The position numbers and the translations under genes are program-made. 64,000 bases of DNA from Paratinospora sagittata (taxonomy: Eukaryota > Streptophyta > Magnoliopsida > Ranunculales > Menispermaceae), in contig CM069595.1 of the NCBI GenBank assembly GCA_035771175.1, positions 845,122 to 909,121 of the forward strand, read 5' to 3'. Of this stretch, positions 12,035 through 22,869 are shown one piece after another (the stretch's first letter is position 1; each line of letters starts with the position of its first letter). The notes below the pieces were generated by a model. That model was not told the origin of the DNA. It worked only from the letters and a program-made list of their open reading frames with translations, and ran no database searches.

Positions 12035-12180
12035 CCACATCAGATTTTAACATTAATTCATCAATACAACACACTTTTCCACATCAGATTTTAACATTAA
12101 TTCATCAATACAACACACTTTTCAAGAAAGCTACAAATCTGATGTGGAGTCTTGATACATTAGATTTGTGGAGTTCAATC
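12035..12180. repeat. 44-bp tandem direct repeat with a nearby inverted copy of its start
   Basis: A unit starting CCACATCAGATTTTAACATT occurs at 12035-12078 and again at 12079-12122 with almost no change. About 15 bases later AAATCTGATGTGG (from about 12135) is the exact reverse complement of the unit's first 13 bases, so the block can also fold. This may be the core of a degraded inverted-repeat element. No target-site duplication was identified. Confidence 0.55.
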
Positions 12181-12610
12181 TCCATAGCTTTTTTCTTCAA
12201 AAAATGTCTATTTGAGAAAGAGCTTTTGGAGTAGTCATATTCAACAAAGATAAGCTATTAGAAGTTGCATATTTGGCATCCAATGTCACTTATGGAATGG
12301 TTGATACTAGTTTTCAAATAGAAATGTTCATTACGTCATTAACTAATTTCTCATACATCATATTAAGGTGGTTATTTATTTATTTTTGATAGGAGAAAGA
12401 ATATATTAATATTAAGAAATTGAAATATGCACAAATAATGATAGAAAACCAAGTCAATAATGATAATCTAATGCATAGCAACATTTTTGGTTACCTGTTG
12501 CGCATTTTGTAGCTTGAAGAGGAGGTTCAATGACAAAGATGATATCTATTTGACAAGCTAGCCATGTGGAAGTTGATGTGATGCTTCAATTCTCATAGTT
12601 AGGCAGGACT

Positions 12611-12614
<4 letters not shown>

Positions 12615-12641
<27 letters not shown>
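12615..12641. repeat. (CT)n microsatellite
   Basis: A nearly pure CT dinucleotide run of about 27 bases, preceded by CTCTTCTC and followed by TTTCTCTG. Confidence 0.85.
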
Positions 12642-12647
<6 letters not shown>

Positions 12648-13390
12648 GTTCAGACATTTCAGTATATGATAAAGTTTTATTCATCCTGTTCGTTGCAACT
12701 ATTGTATACTATGCTCTAAAAAAAAAAAAGAATTTTTTAACATTATTTGTTAGGGTAGTCTTGTTTCAGAAAAGGAGGAAAGTTGTCTGTTGAGGGTAAT
12801 GGGAAATGCGCATGAGAAGGTAGTGGTGAGGTTGGAGGGTCAACCATGAAGCTGAAACGTGGACAAGCTCAAGAATTGAGCCACAACACCCCCTCTGCTC
12901 CTTCTCCGGGTCTCCCAACATGGCAATATGCTTCTAATTAGGGGAAGAGAAGTTTGATTATAATTGTTCTTCCTTTTCTTTTGCTGCAAATGTCACATGA
13001 CTTCATGTGAGAAAATCATAAGAACACAGAAACTGTCGACATAAGCGACTTCTATTAGGTAGGATTGCTAGCTACTACGCTAAAATATATAAAAACAATT
13101 AGTAGTGCATGATACCACAAAAACCCAATTTGTTTGCTAGTGCGGAACTGCAGTTACGACGAGGAGATTAATGGAATAGAATCCTACTTGTTTATAATAG
13201 AACTTGTCTTGTTCTTAACGTACTTATTTGAAATTCACTGACTCTGGCCATGGCGGCCTGCTGGTGGAATCTGACGAAATGTCCTTCCTGTAGTCAGTCA
13301 ACGACTCCTCTTTTTAACGAAAAAACAGAGTAACTACATAAAGAACAATAATCTCTGCAACCACTAATTTCATTTAAAGTGTGTTGCAGC

Positions 13391-13411
13391 AGCTGGTACC
13401 TGGTACCAGCT
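13391..13411. repeat. Perfect palindrome with 10-bp arms
   Basis: AGCTGGTACC is followed by a single T and then GGTACCAGCT, an exact inverted repeat with a one-base centre. It contains two KpnI-type GGTACC palindromes. There is no gene next to it on either strand within 1 kb. It could be chance, a protein-binding dyad or part of a decayed element. Confidence 0.6.
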
Positions 13412-14284
13412 TTTGGAGTTGGGGTTCAGTTGGATTAGGTTGCTGCTCGGATTTAGCTGTGGGGTTCTATCCAGGAAAGTTGAAATGGACGATCATCCCA
13501 TTCCATCAGGCAACAGGGTTTTCTCTAGTTTCGATAATCAAACGAATGACTTTTATTGTAAGAAATCAACATGGCAGCAAACTGTTTTTAGTGCAATTAA
13601 ATTAATTATTATAAACCCTAATTGGCTACTAAATTAGGATGCAAATTAAGGCAAGCAAGTATCAACATGAAATTACATTATAGGTGAGATTTATAGGAGT
13701 AAGAATAAGGTAATTAACGATGTTATTATTAATATTCCATGATTGCCTAACTTTTAGATACAAAAACCCTAGTCCCTCAGGGATGCATATATTTTGAACG
13801 ATATTTGAGTCTAATAATTGCTTCATTTGTGGCCCTTATTATATATACTAATAGTAAGGAAAAGGGTTTATATTTTATGATCTGGTTTAGTAGTTGTAGT
13901 TGAGAGAGTAAGAAAAAGTATAATACCTGGTGCTGGTAAGAGGAAGAAAAGGCATAGTTATCAAATGGACAATAGCCTACACCTCCCTCACCAACTCTCA
14001 CTCAAATGGGTACGTATAATAATGAATGAGGTGTGTCAAGAAAAAACAAACTGGAAGGTTGTCCATAGTCCAAGCAAAGTCCCAGCAAACAAGTTTCGTT
14101 TCATTTCATCCTCATCGTTGAAGAAGAAATATTAGGAAGGAATAATGAGGTCTCAACAAAAATAAATAAAGAGTAGTAACATTTAAATTGAGTCATTAAT
14201 AGCAAGATTTGGCATGGAAGGATTAGCTGTAGCCATGCTTAATTGGTTTGCAAGATTAGTATTGCATATGGTCGACCCATCATC

Positions 14285-14697
14285 ACCGACCGTCGCTGCA
14301 TAGGTTCGGCCACGTGGAGTCTACAATCTCATGCACACGTGCCTTTTCCTAGGAAACAAAGTCATCCGAATCCGAATATGATAGCTTAAGGTCCGGACGA
14401 GCTGCCGCCCCGTTACTTCAACTTTACATGCACCGCTTGAAATTTGAAAAGATATTAGAGTTAAGTTCCTATGTTAATCAATCAACATAAACTAGCCATT
14501 TCATCATGCCACGTGTATTTTAAAGCTGTCGTGTCGAGAAAGTGAGAGATGAACAGGGATGACAGGAAATTGGAGAAAAACAGGTGTTCCCACTCCATAA
14601 AGCGAGCAGCTAAGCAGCTAAAGGGGATCATACAGCGAAGCGAACGCGGGTAAGCCATCTGCCTCCGACGGAGGCACGTGCTGGGTGGTGTATAAAA
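14285..14697 (+). promoter_or_regulatory. RCI2 promoter: DRE core, four G-box/ABRE motifs, TATA box
   Basis: ACCGAC at 14285-14290 matches the DRE/CRT core bound by CBF/DREB factors. Four palindromic CACGTG motifs lie at 14311-14316, 14336-14341, 14510-14515 and 14675-14680; these are the G-box/ABRE core of ABA- and cold-responsive promoters. A 15-bp dyad, GCCTCCGACGGAGGC, at 14661-14675 abuts the last one. TATAAAA at 14691-14697 puts the start site near 14720, about 140 bases before the ATG. Stress induction of this gene is an inference from these motifs plus the known behaviour of RCI2 genes. Confidence 0.65.
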
Positions 14698-14862
14698 TGG
14701 TAAAACCCTCTGATATTTATTGCAATCATCCATCCTCCACTACATAACAAAGGCTATCCATTCAATTCAACCTCTTCTCCTTCTTACTTTCTGTCTCTTG
14801 CTCTTCTTCTATATCTATCTTCTAATTAAGAGCTTAATTAATTTGTTTAAACAAGTTCAAAA

Positions 14863-15194
14863 ATGGCAAATGAAGGCACTGCAAATTGCATCGACATCAT
14901 CTTGGCCATCATCCTTCCTCCTCTTGGAGTTTTCTTGAAGTTTGGATGCAAGGTTAGTGATCGACTACTCTTCTTAATTATTACTAATTTCATCTAGATA
15001 TATTTGTTTCATCAAACACTTTTACCTGATTCTTTCCGTCTTTAAGATCATGTAAATTAGTAAAGTTGAATCTTGTATATGATCGATCGATCATGTGGTG
15101 GTGATTACAGGCAGAGTTCTGGATCTGTCTTGTGCTGACCATTCTCGGCTACATCCCTGGAATCATATATGCCATCTACGTCATCACTAAGTGA
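14863..15194 (+). CDS. RCI2: RCI2/PMP3 small hydrophobic membrane protein (LTI6-like)
   Basis: RCI2/PMP3 proteins are tiny two-helix plasma-membrane proteins that help keep membrane potential and ion balance under cold and salt. Two coding exons, 14863-14952 and 15111-15194, are joined at a phase-0 GT-AG intron and give 57 residues. The first hydrophobic helix is IDIILAIILPPLGVFLKFGC; the second is FWICLVLTILGYIPGIIYAI, ending YVITK. The PPLGVFL and GYIPGIIYA motifs are family hallmarks. After the stop, a likely 3'-UTR intron runs from the GT at 15210 to the AG at 15313. The length and motifs are close to Arabidopsis RCI2A/B. The start is fixed by homology and an adjacent A-rich context. Confidence 0.96.
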
Positions 15195-15419
15195 ACAAAC
15201 AACTCTCTGGTAACTGTGCCTCACCTCTCTTTTTTAATTTCTCTCATCATCAAGAGTGTACATATATTTATATAATTTAATCGTGCTTGACATATCATCG
15301 ATGGTTTTTGCAGGTCGAGGTGTGAAGATGTGCGATCGGTGGGGCTTTTGGTTGCAGGTCTAATTGTGTCTTTAGTAGTAGTAATTGTAGGATGGTGTGA
15401 ATGAGATTCGTGTTATTTG

Positions 15420-18250
15420 ATTGAGGTGTAGCAGGTGTTGATTTATATGATGATCATGTGAAGACCCCTCTTTCTTCACTGCGCGCTGCTTCTTTAATTT
15501 CTCTTCAATTCTCATGTTTGTGTACGTTGCTATATATTTCTGTATTTAGCTGATTTACAGGATTCACAATCCTCTTTGGAATCCAAGTGGTTTATTTATT
15601 ATTTTTATTTTCCCAATTTAATTTTAGCTTAAACAAAGTGTCATCAGCTTAGAATAAAAATCTGAGACAAATTAAACTTCAATATTTGGAGGAACTGTTT
15701 CCACCGACCTATACTGACTTCTGGTTGTAACCATTATTCTTTATTTGAGGCTGGTTGTTGCCCTCTACTTACTTCACCTGCTTCCCCCATCTCTATCTAT
15801 TTCTTCTTCTACTTCTTTTTGGTAAGAAGAAGAGATTAACTTTACTCTCGAATCCGATGCAAAACACATCAATTGGTTGAACTATCGCTTTCACTAAACC
15901 CCACTCGCGCACTGATATGTATTAAGTGGTGACTCATCAATAAATCCGTTTTATCAAATTGTAGATGCCAATTACTTGGCGGATTTGTGTGTGATATATA
16001 ATACGACAACGAAAACAAAATAAAATAAAGAATTTTTCACAGGAACAATTAAATGAAATCTCTTCATATGCATAATGATTCAGAAAGATAATTAGAGACA
16101 CCTAATCCCTGCTGAGTTTTTGAATCTGATGGAACTTTATCTGCAATCACCTTTTACTATTTAAGCTTACTTTTTTTTTCCTTCTTTGAAAGCACTATTT
16201 AGCTTACTTGCTCATTAATAACCGATGACAGTTGGAGAGAAGTAACGTTGATATATATAGGAGAATTTTATTTGATTCTTCCATGTTTGCTCTTAAATCT
16301 TAATACAGGATATCAATTTAATTTAATTTAATTTACAGCGACTCGATCATCGATGGGCTATACAATAAAAACAAAAAATACGCGACCAACCATCCAGTCT
16401 GGCAACAATAATAGTCCATAAAGGCATTTGTTTAGGGACCCGTTGCTAAACCACAAGGTTTATCCATTTGAACGTCGTCACGTCGATCGGTCCATTAAAT
16501 TGAGGATCTTGGCCTCTACCAAAATGAACATGCCACGTGTGTTTACACGTGTCTTTGTATCTACATTTACTTTGACTTTGGCACGGACAAAAAAGGTTAC
16601 TTCTTAACGAGTCCTCCTTAACATTGTACACGGTTTTCACAAAAAAGAAAAAAAAATTACAACAGGGTCCTTTCTTATCATATAACATATGATTCAAGTT
16701 ACCATCATAACTTCATAAAATTATCTCAATTATCCTAATTGAGAACCGTCCTCCGTCACCTATGGAGGACGAGAAGATTATGACCAGCTTAAAGGTCCCA
16801 CTAATTACATCTGCGGTGGGAATCTTCTTTCTTAAAAGCTATTTCGGAAAGTTTGATAAATATTTCAAATCGACGCTGGAAAGATTATCCTTTCACAACC
16901 TTTCCAATACAATTCCTTCTTTACATCATTCTGTCGGTTAAGGCCAAAGTATCATTGTTCTAGGGGGGGGGGGGGGGTGGTTTCTCTTCTTTATCATCTT
17001 TGAAACCACCAAATGAATATCTGATACCCACGGAAAAGACAAACGAATAATTTAAGGGTGGTGGGATAGGTTGGAAACCAGGGCATGCCTCATTGACACA
17101 GATTTGGTTATCCGAATGCAAGTAATATTTCCCACTCTGTCATCTATATTAAAACTACTTGTGATTTATGGAATATCAGGTCCATCACAAGGTGTACTGA
17201 GCCAGCTACTGAACAGATTAAAAAGCTAAGTAGCAAATGTTATAAGCTCACTCTTTCTTCTCTTCTTCATGTACTTGTACATGTACATAAAGGTGTAGTA
17301 CCTTGGGCAAGTAGGTAGAATTCTCCAAAGGACAAACTGGTAGTTGTAAAAAAAAATAAAACTGGGGAAGAATACTTTATGTCTCTTAAAACTTGTATTA
17401 CAACCTAATAAGATGTGGTGGTGTATTTATAGACATCAATGTCTAATTCCTAAACACTTACAATAAGAAATTTACTCAAAACAACTCAACTTTCTAATTT
17501 CTTCAACCTTCTAAGTTCTAACTTAACTCAACCTTCTAATTTCTAACACAAACTTAACTTACTAATTCCTAATTAGAAACAAACTTTAACAAAATATAAT
17601 CTAGATTAATTATCTCCAACACAAACCAGCTGATAAATCAATCTTCTTCGATTGTGCATTGCACGAATACAGACCTATGTGGTGTCATGGACCGTCAAAC
17701 CAGCTGGTAATTCTCCAAGTGAGAAACCGATGAGTCATAAACCCACAAATTATGACATATTTGCTCATAGTTCAGGAGGGCAAAACCTATGCCTATAATA
17801 TAAACCATCATCACAGATCATGTAATCTCCGGTACTATGCATTCGCTGTCTCCTTATCTTGCATGTTGCTCTACCTACAGAAAGAGCCTGCAGACTCCTC
17901 GTTCAACTGATGCAAATTTATTACAAAGTAGATTTCTGAAGTTTCAGTTGGGTGTAGATACAACCACTGCCAAATTCAACATTATTATTCCAAGACATGA
18001 CACATTAATTAGAGCATGAAATGATGAAAAACTGTAGTACTAGCATTTCAGGTTTGTTTATTGTGCAATATGCATTGAATTTTGCATGTTACAGAAAATA
18101 ACTCGTCATCTGTCGCAGAAATTAAAAAGAAAAAGACAAGGAGAGAAAATAAATAAGAAATGAACACAACACCTACCTCGTCAGACCTTCCTTCTAATAC
18201 ATCAGGCATGAAAGAAGCACCATAAATCAGCTTTACAGACAATTCAACTT
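15420..18250. other. Long spacer: orphan ACGT-rich cluster, poly-G run, no gene
   Basis: The first part is RCI2 3' UTR. Around 16472-16576 there is a promoter-like cluster: ACGT cores at 16472 and 16480, two CACGTG motifs at 16534-16539 and 16546-16551, and TTGACT near 16571. No gene follows on either strand. A 13-base poly-G run occupies 16965-16977. The piece from about 17.8 kb would be downstream of the minus-strand APC11 exon. Open frames here are short and unrecognised. Confidence 0.5.
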
Positions 18251-18252
18251 TT

Positions 18253-18368
18253 TCATTCTTTGAATTGCCACTCTCTACGGCACATTGGGCAATGTGCTTG
18301 AGAAGTCTGTGAGTTCACCCATTTTAAGATGCAGTGAAGATGGAATGCATGGTTGCATGCACCCCAAA
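18253..18368 (-). pseudogene. APC11: APC11 (anaphase-promoting complex RING-H2 subunit), terminal exon only
   Basis: APC11 is the RING-H2 catalytic partner in the APC/C ubiquitin ligase that drives mitotic exit. On the minus strand, after a good acceptor ending TTGTCTTGCAG, an exon encodes WGACNHAFHLHCILKW, continuing through VNSQTSQAHCPMCRREWQ and FKE to a TGA at 18253-18255. This is 37 residues, essentially identical to my memory of the Arabidopsis C-terminus. The family protein is about 84 residues. The preceding roughly 46, with the first CxxC zinc ligands (CGICR) and the WHAVASWTWDA start, are not encoded between 18369 and 19700 on the minus strand. A leader-like exon ending at a GTAAGT donor does lie at about 18780-19016. 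I read this as a truncated gene copy, a duplicate missing exon 1, or an assembly gap. Confidence 0.8.
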
Positions 18369-18779
18369 CTGCAAGACAATAATACAAGAATCCATATAAA
18401 AGATGAACTAAAGATATTGGAAAAGATGAATGGTGATCTCTCATGATTATCATCCTGATAGAATGCATACCATGTGATAGTTCACAAATAAATTGTCCAA
18501 AGATCAAGGTTCAAAAATGCAAACAAGAAGGGAAAGACAGAATGAAGAATATGAAGGTCTTTAAAGGATAAAGATTCAACTATAAACACTATATTGGTAA
18601 TTTGATGCAAAAATAAGATAATCTAATGGCCACGCCCTAATTCATTCACAGTACAACACTCAAAACTTTCATAAATAGTTTGGAGTGATTTGAAATAGAA
18701 ATGGAGTATTTATTTCAATTAAACTTATTACAAAAGCAATGCCAAAGTTACAGTGAAATTGAAGAAAAAGAAGATCACT

Positions 18780-19016
18780 TACTAGGGTTTTAGAGACCAG
18801 CAAAAATCTAAATCTTTCCGAGGTATTCGCAGACAACAGAGAAGATAGAGACGAATGATCACGGCCAACTCCAGCTGAACGTAGAAAGGTTGAGAGCGGC
18901 AAGTTTTGAAATTGTTCCAAGGAAAATGACGAGCAAGTAGCAGTCGTCGTAAGGTCGCAAGTCGCAACCGCATTCCAGAGAAGCAGAGTAGAGGCAAGAC
19001 CAGTCAGACAGACCCT
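18780..19016 (-). other. Possible 5' untranslated exon of the APC11 locus
   Basis: On the minus strand the sequence from about 19016 down to 18785 is relatively GC-rich and ends TCTAAAACCCTA before GTAAGTGATC, a strong donor with the CTAAAACCCTA leader motif common in plant housekeeping genes. It could be the 5' UTR exon that once spliced to the missing APC11 first coding exon. A 71-codon frame through it has no recognisable domain. Confidence 0.35.
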
Positions 19017-19020
19017 TTAT

Positions 19021-19779
19021 TAAGTAGATCCATGCATCATCGGAAGGGGCGTCACCGTGGGCTTAATCCATACCACAATATAAGAGCAAGAGGTGGCCCG
19101 TGGGTGCGTGCAAGCCCATGGTGGTGCTATTTTCCCAATGTACATAATCCAAACCAGATTATCACTTTAATGTCTCAAATCATATTTACATATTATTCGA
19201 AATAATTTAATAGTATTTTTTAAAAGTAATTGCCTTCATTAATGTAATTATGTATTATGTTAATAATGGTAAATATTCTGTTTAAATACACGATTGAAAG
19301 TAATATGAGTATAACAATATTGATGACTCCAACATTGTTTTAGAAAAGGTCATCTCAACATTTTCTTTTCCATCTTATTTTATTCGATGCAAGATGAGTC
19401 TTTGTAACAATTAATGCAAAGGGTACATTATATATGCTGTGCAAACCAACTCATGGTTACAGTATTTGTTTGGGTTTATTATGTGCATCGGATTGTAGGA
19501 GGTGATTTCCATTAATTAGTGGGACTAGAAAATTAACAAGAAGCACGCAGCAGCAATCGACCCGACACCCTTGGTGAATCCTTAGTGATCTAAAGAAGAT
19601 CTCTTAATTTAAGAAAAAGCTATTGAGATGCCATCGATCTCTCTAATCATTAATCCTCATTTTCATCCATCCGTAATCCCACCAAATCTTGGTATTTTAT
19701 TCTATCGTATCTCTTGGATCACTTATATATGTGTCCAATCAAAGACCACAATCGACCGACCACAACCCCAACCCCAACC
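19021..19779. other. Spacer and likely promoter of the MADS gene
   Basis: AT-rich sequence with no gene. The last 100 bases before the MADS start contain TTATATAT at about 19723 and a C/A-rich leader with repeated CCCCAACC just before the ATG. An in-frame ATG at 19729 would add 17 residues to the MADS protein but lacks family support. Confidence 0.45.
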
Positions 19780-20460
19780 ATGGCTAGGAAGAAGGTGAAG
19801 CTTGCATGGATAGCTAATGACTCTGCAAGAAGAGCCACCTTCAAGAAAAGGAAGAAGGGATTGATGAAGAAGGTTAGTGAACTCAGCACCCTTTGTGGCG
19901 TCAATGCCTGTGCAATTGTCTACGGTCCATACGACCCGCAGCCGGAAATATGGCCGCCTGCATTCAGCGACGTGCACCGTGTTCTTACTACATTCAAGGA
20001 CTTGCCCGAGATGGAACAGAGCAAGAAGATGATGAACCAAGAAGGTTTCTTTAGACAGAGAATAGTGAAGACGAAGGAGCAAGTAAAGAGGCAGCAACGA
20101 GAGAATCGAGAGTACGAGATGACGCATCTTATGTATCAAACCTTGACTGGGACGGGGCTTCATGAAGTGGGAACACAGGATTTGAACGATTTGGCATGGT
20201 TGGTGGAGGAGAAGATGAAGGCTATACATGATAGAATCGAGATGCTTAGAAGGGAAGCTGCGCCACAAATGATGATGGGTGATGATCATCATCAGAGGTT
20301 AAAGAATTGCAAGGTAAGTCAGGATCATGAGAATGACATGAGTCTTGAAGTGGCCATGGAGGCTTTGCAGAGGCAAAGGTGGTTCAAGGAAGTGATGAAC
20401 TCTCAAGACCATTTTGGTTACTTGGGAGATGACATTGAAGGTCTCGTATGGGAATACTAG
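19780..20460 (+). CDS. Type I (M-gamma) MADS-box transcription factor, AGL80-like
   Basis: A single-exon gene of 226 residues. The first 60 residues are a MADS DNA-binding domain starting MARKKVKLAWIANDSARRAT, then FKKRKKGLMKKVSELSTLCG and VNACAIVYGPYDPQPEIWP. The VKLAWI, FKKRKKGLMKKV and STLCG stretches and the PEIWP end are typical of the M-gamma group around AGL80/AGL35. AGL80 acts in central cell and endosperm development. The middle, about 75-130, is basic and probably coiled (QRIVKTKEQVKRQQRENREY). The C-terminus is variable and acidic, ending GLVWEY. Lack of introns is usual for type I genes. I start at MARKK because the domain begins there. The exact AGL number cannot be set from sequence alone. 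Confidence 0.92.
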   Translation: MARKKVKLAWIANDSARRATFKKRKKGLMKKVSELSTLCGVNACAIVYGPYDPQPEIWPPAFSDVHRVLTTFKDLPEMEQSKKMMNQEGFFRQRIVKTKEQVKRQQRENREYEMTHLMYQTLTGTGLHEVGTQDLNDLAWLVEEKMKAIHDRIEMLRREAAPQMMMGDDHHQRLKNCKVSQDHENDMSLEVAMEALQRQRWFKEVMNSQDHFGYLGDDIEGLVWEY

Positions 20461-21259
20461 GATCTCCGCCTTCATTTTAATTCCAATTAAGTGAAATTAT
20501 CTTCACAGATGTTGGCACTACTACTGGTCTTTCTTTTTTCTTGTCGCAAAATTTCAGCCCTTATATGTTTCCACTACTTAATTATTTTGGTTTCAGGATG
20601 TTCGTGGCACTTCTGTTATCATAGACTTTTAGGGCTTTTTTCATAGATCATAAATAGCAAATGTTCTCAAAAATAAATAAGAAAGTTGAGTGGTTGATTG
20701 TTGACAAGTATATTCTAGATCCTACTTTCTTCTTCACCTATATATAAGGGGCAAAAAGATTTATCATGAGAAAATCTTCAACTTCATTGTTTGTAACAGG
20801 GCTCTTGATGTTCATATAGATCCATTATTTGCTTTATGCATCTAGCATTCAAGCGGTAATTGTTCCACTTCTTATTTATATTTTGTTTCATTTCTTGTTC
20901 AACAACCACATTTTTTTTTTAAATTTTTTATTGTGGATCTATTTCAAATAACTTCCATGGGTAATTTCAACATTCAATTTATATACTTAAATAATTTTTT
21001 TTTTCCAATTATTCACCAATTTTATTTTATGACATATAAAATTAATTAGTTAGGTAATTCAACATTTATCTAACACGAATCTACTAAAAAAAGCAGCTTT
21101 ATGTAGCCAACTACATATAATTGAGAAAAGACTTAATTGAGTCGAATTGAATTTTGTAAGTCAACGTTTATAGTTTTCATTGCAATGCATATAAATGTGA
21201 CAAAATATGTATCTCGTAAAATCAAATAAAAATGAGGAACTTCTCTCAAAAATACAATT

Positions 21260-21338
<79 letters not shown>

Positions 21339-22488
21339 CTTTTAAGAAAATTATCTCAGCTATCAAACACACCTTAATTACTTTAGTAAAACCACATTCA
21401 CACTAACATATATGGCAAAATAGGTAGAATCCCTAACTTGGCCCTAGATGGATCCATGCTTTCCAAGACTAAGGTAGTGATGATCACTAGAAGCAAACAC
21501 AAGCAAACCTTTTTGAAAAAAAAAAAACCAAACACTCAAATCAAAAGGAAAATGGAATTACAAACATTGACAAAAAAAAAAAAAATCTAATTTAAAAAAG
21601 GATAATAGCATTGCTACTTATAACACCTCTAGATGTATCAAAATTCTTTCCAATGTAATGAATGGATGATTTAACACAATTCTTAAAATGATAATATTCA
21701 CGTATAAATCTAATTTTTAATTAGATTTTGTGAGAGCCCAACTCAATGAGAAGTAACAAGACCCTTTTGGGCTTTGCATAATATGAGTAGTTGAAACACT
21801 ACAGGTATAAATCTCTCAAATATTGTAAGTCTTTTGGAGTAAATTCTCTACATAGCCCAAAGATGGTTTAAATTTGTAAGTATCAATATTAGCTGATCAA
21901 ATCCAAGCCTCTGCCAACATGAACACCTTGATTTCAAATATTAATTTTTTTTTTGGAGTAAACAAGCATTTAAATTAATAAGATCAGCAAACAAAAAAAA
22001 ACAATACAAGTAAGGAGTATCAGAAGTACTCCAGACTACACCCAAAACAAAAACAGGTTAGTCAATCAATACAAGCATTCTCCCCAATTTCTAGACCACA
22101 GACTCATAGAAATCAAATATTTCATTTTGAGATAGCTAAAAGGAAGAAATTGGCAAATATGTTGAAGAATAATTTTCTAATATCTGATTAAATCTCTCCA
22201 TGATCTTTGTTTACCATTGGGATTCCTTGGTAATATCTTAAATTGAAACAGCAATTACAAAAACTAGCTAGTAACACCATCAAATGAGATGGTACATATC
22301 CCCTACCAATGTCTATAGATCCTGTTTTATCTTTCTTCTACCTTGTAATCCTTCCAGCATTGTACAACTCCTAACCTTCCTTTTTTCTTCTTATTTGGTC
22401 ACCACATCAAGTACCATATATACAAGTTGATATATCTCAGCTTTGTGCTAATCAAATGCACATGTTGAGATAGGGATGGAAGCAGAGG
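20461..22488. other. Spacer with a long (AT)n run and a LINE tail; no gene
   Basis: The start is MADS 3' UTR. A degenerate LINE tail, ATGTAGCCAACTACATATAA then AAAAGACTTAATTGAGTC, is at about 21098-21143. An (AT)n run fills 21263-21336. CTATCAAACACACCTTA at about 21359 resembles the right end of the MITEs at 27.4 and 33.9 kb but has no matching left end. No coding region is apparent. Confidence 0.5.
21263..21336. repeat. (AT)n microsatellite, about 37 repeats
   Basis: An uninterrupted AT dinucleotide run of about 74 bases. Such runs are mutable and form cruciforms, so the true length may differ from the one shown. Confidence 0.95.
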
Positions 22489-22860
22489 TCAAGAAGTGGC
22501 GTTGCAGAGTCTAGACTTGGACTTGTCGAGCATCGACCACATCACTTGAACATCCTCGTATGTACAGGCCATTACTTCACCCTGCAAATCCATCACCCCA
22601 TTATCATCCCCTGCAAACCAATTAATTACCCACCAATTCATACTTGGTTTATATATATAGGAACAACTAGCCAACAAGGCAACAATGATACAATGTACTA
22701 CTACTACTACTACGTACCTTGTTGGGATTTCTTGTCTTTTGCATTGTTTTGGTTGAAAAATGTGCGTGCTTTCCTAAATGGGGTTGTAATGGTCCGGACC
22801 CAAGAAGCCATTTGCTTTGATTTTTACGAGCCCTCTTCAAATCGTCGATAACAACGCTCA
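22489..22860 (-). CDS. Small uncharacterised plant protein, 3' exons; start unresolved
   Basis: Two minus-strand exons look real: one ending at 22718 before a GTACGT donor, and one at 22489-22610 after a TTGGTTTGCAG acceptor, joined in phase 0. The first encodes DLKRARKNQSKWLLGSGP and a basic run; the second encodes GDDNGVMDLQGEVMACTYED, then VQVMWSMLDKSKSRLCNATS and a TGA. A second acceptor 30 bases in (before GGTGAAG) would drop ten residues. CTYEDVQVMWS..DKS feels like a small conserved plant family of unknown function, but I cannot name it. No in-frame ATG occurs between the upstream stop at 22937 and this point, so the start must be in an upstream exon, be non-ATG, or be lost. The 22860 edge is therefore arbitrary. 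Confidence 0.45.
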
Positions 22861-22869
22861 AGTCACTGA

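Larger units (their letters stand above)
11794..14280. other. Spacer downstream of BSH with repeats; no independent gene
   Basis: The start is probably BSH 3' UTR or an optional last intron. An acceptor at 12511-12512 opens a 16-codon frame to TAG at 12559-12561, encoding LKRRFNDKDDIYLTS, and would be in phase with the donor at the BSH stop. Also here are a 44-bp tandem duplication (12035-12122), a (CT)n run (12615-12641) and a 10-bp-arm palindrome (13391-13411). Frames of about 74 codons at 13.4 and 13.8-14.0 kb have no family resemblance. Confidence 0.5.

Noticed and set aside
19714..19779. 22-residue N-terminal extension of the MADS protein
   Set aside because: The longest frame starts at TTG; the ATG at 19729 lacks family support, while MARKK begins the MADS domain.
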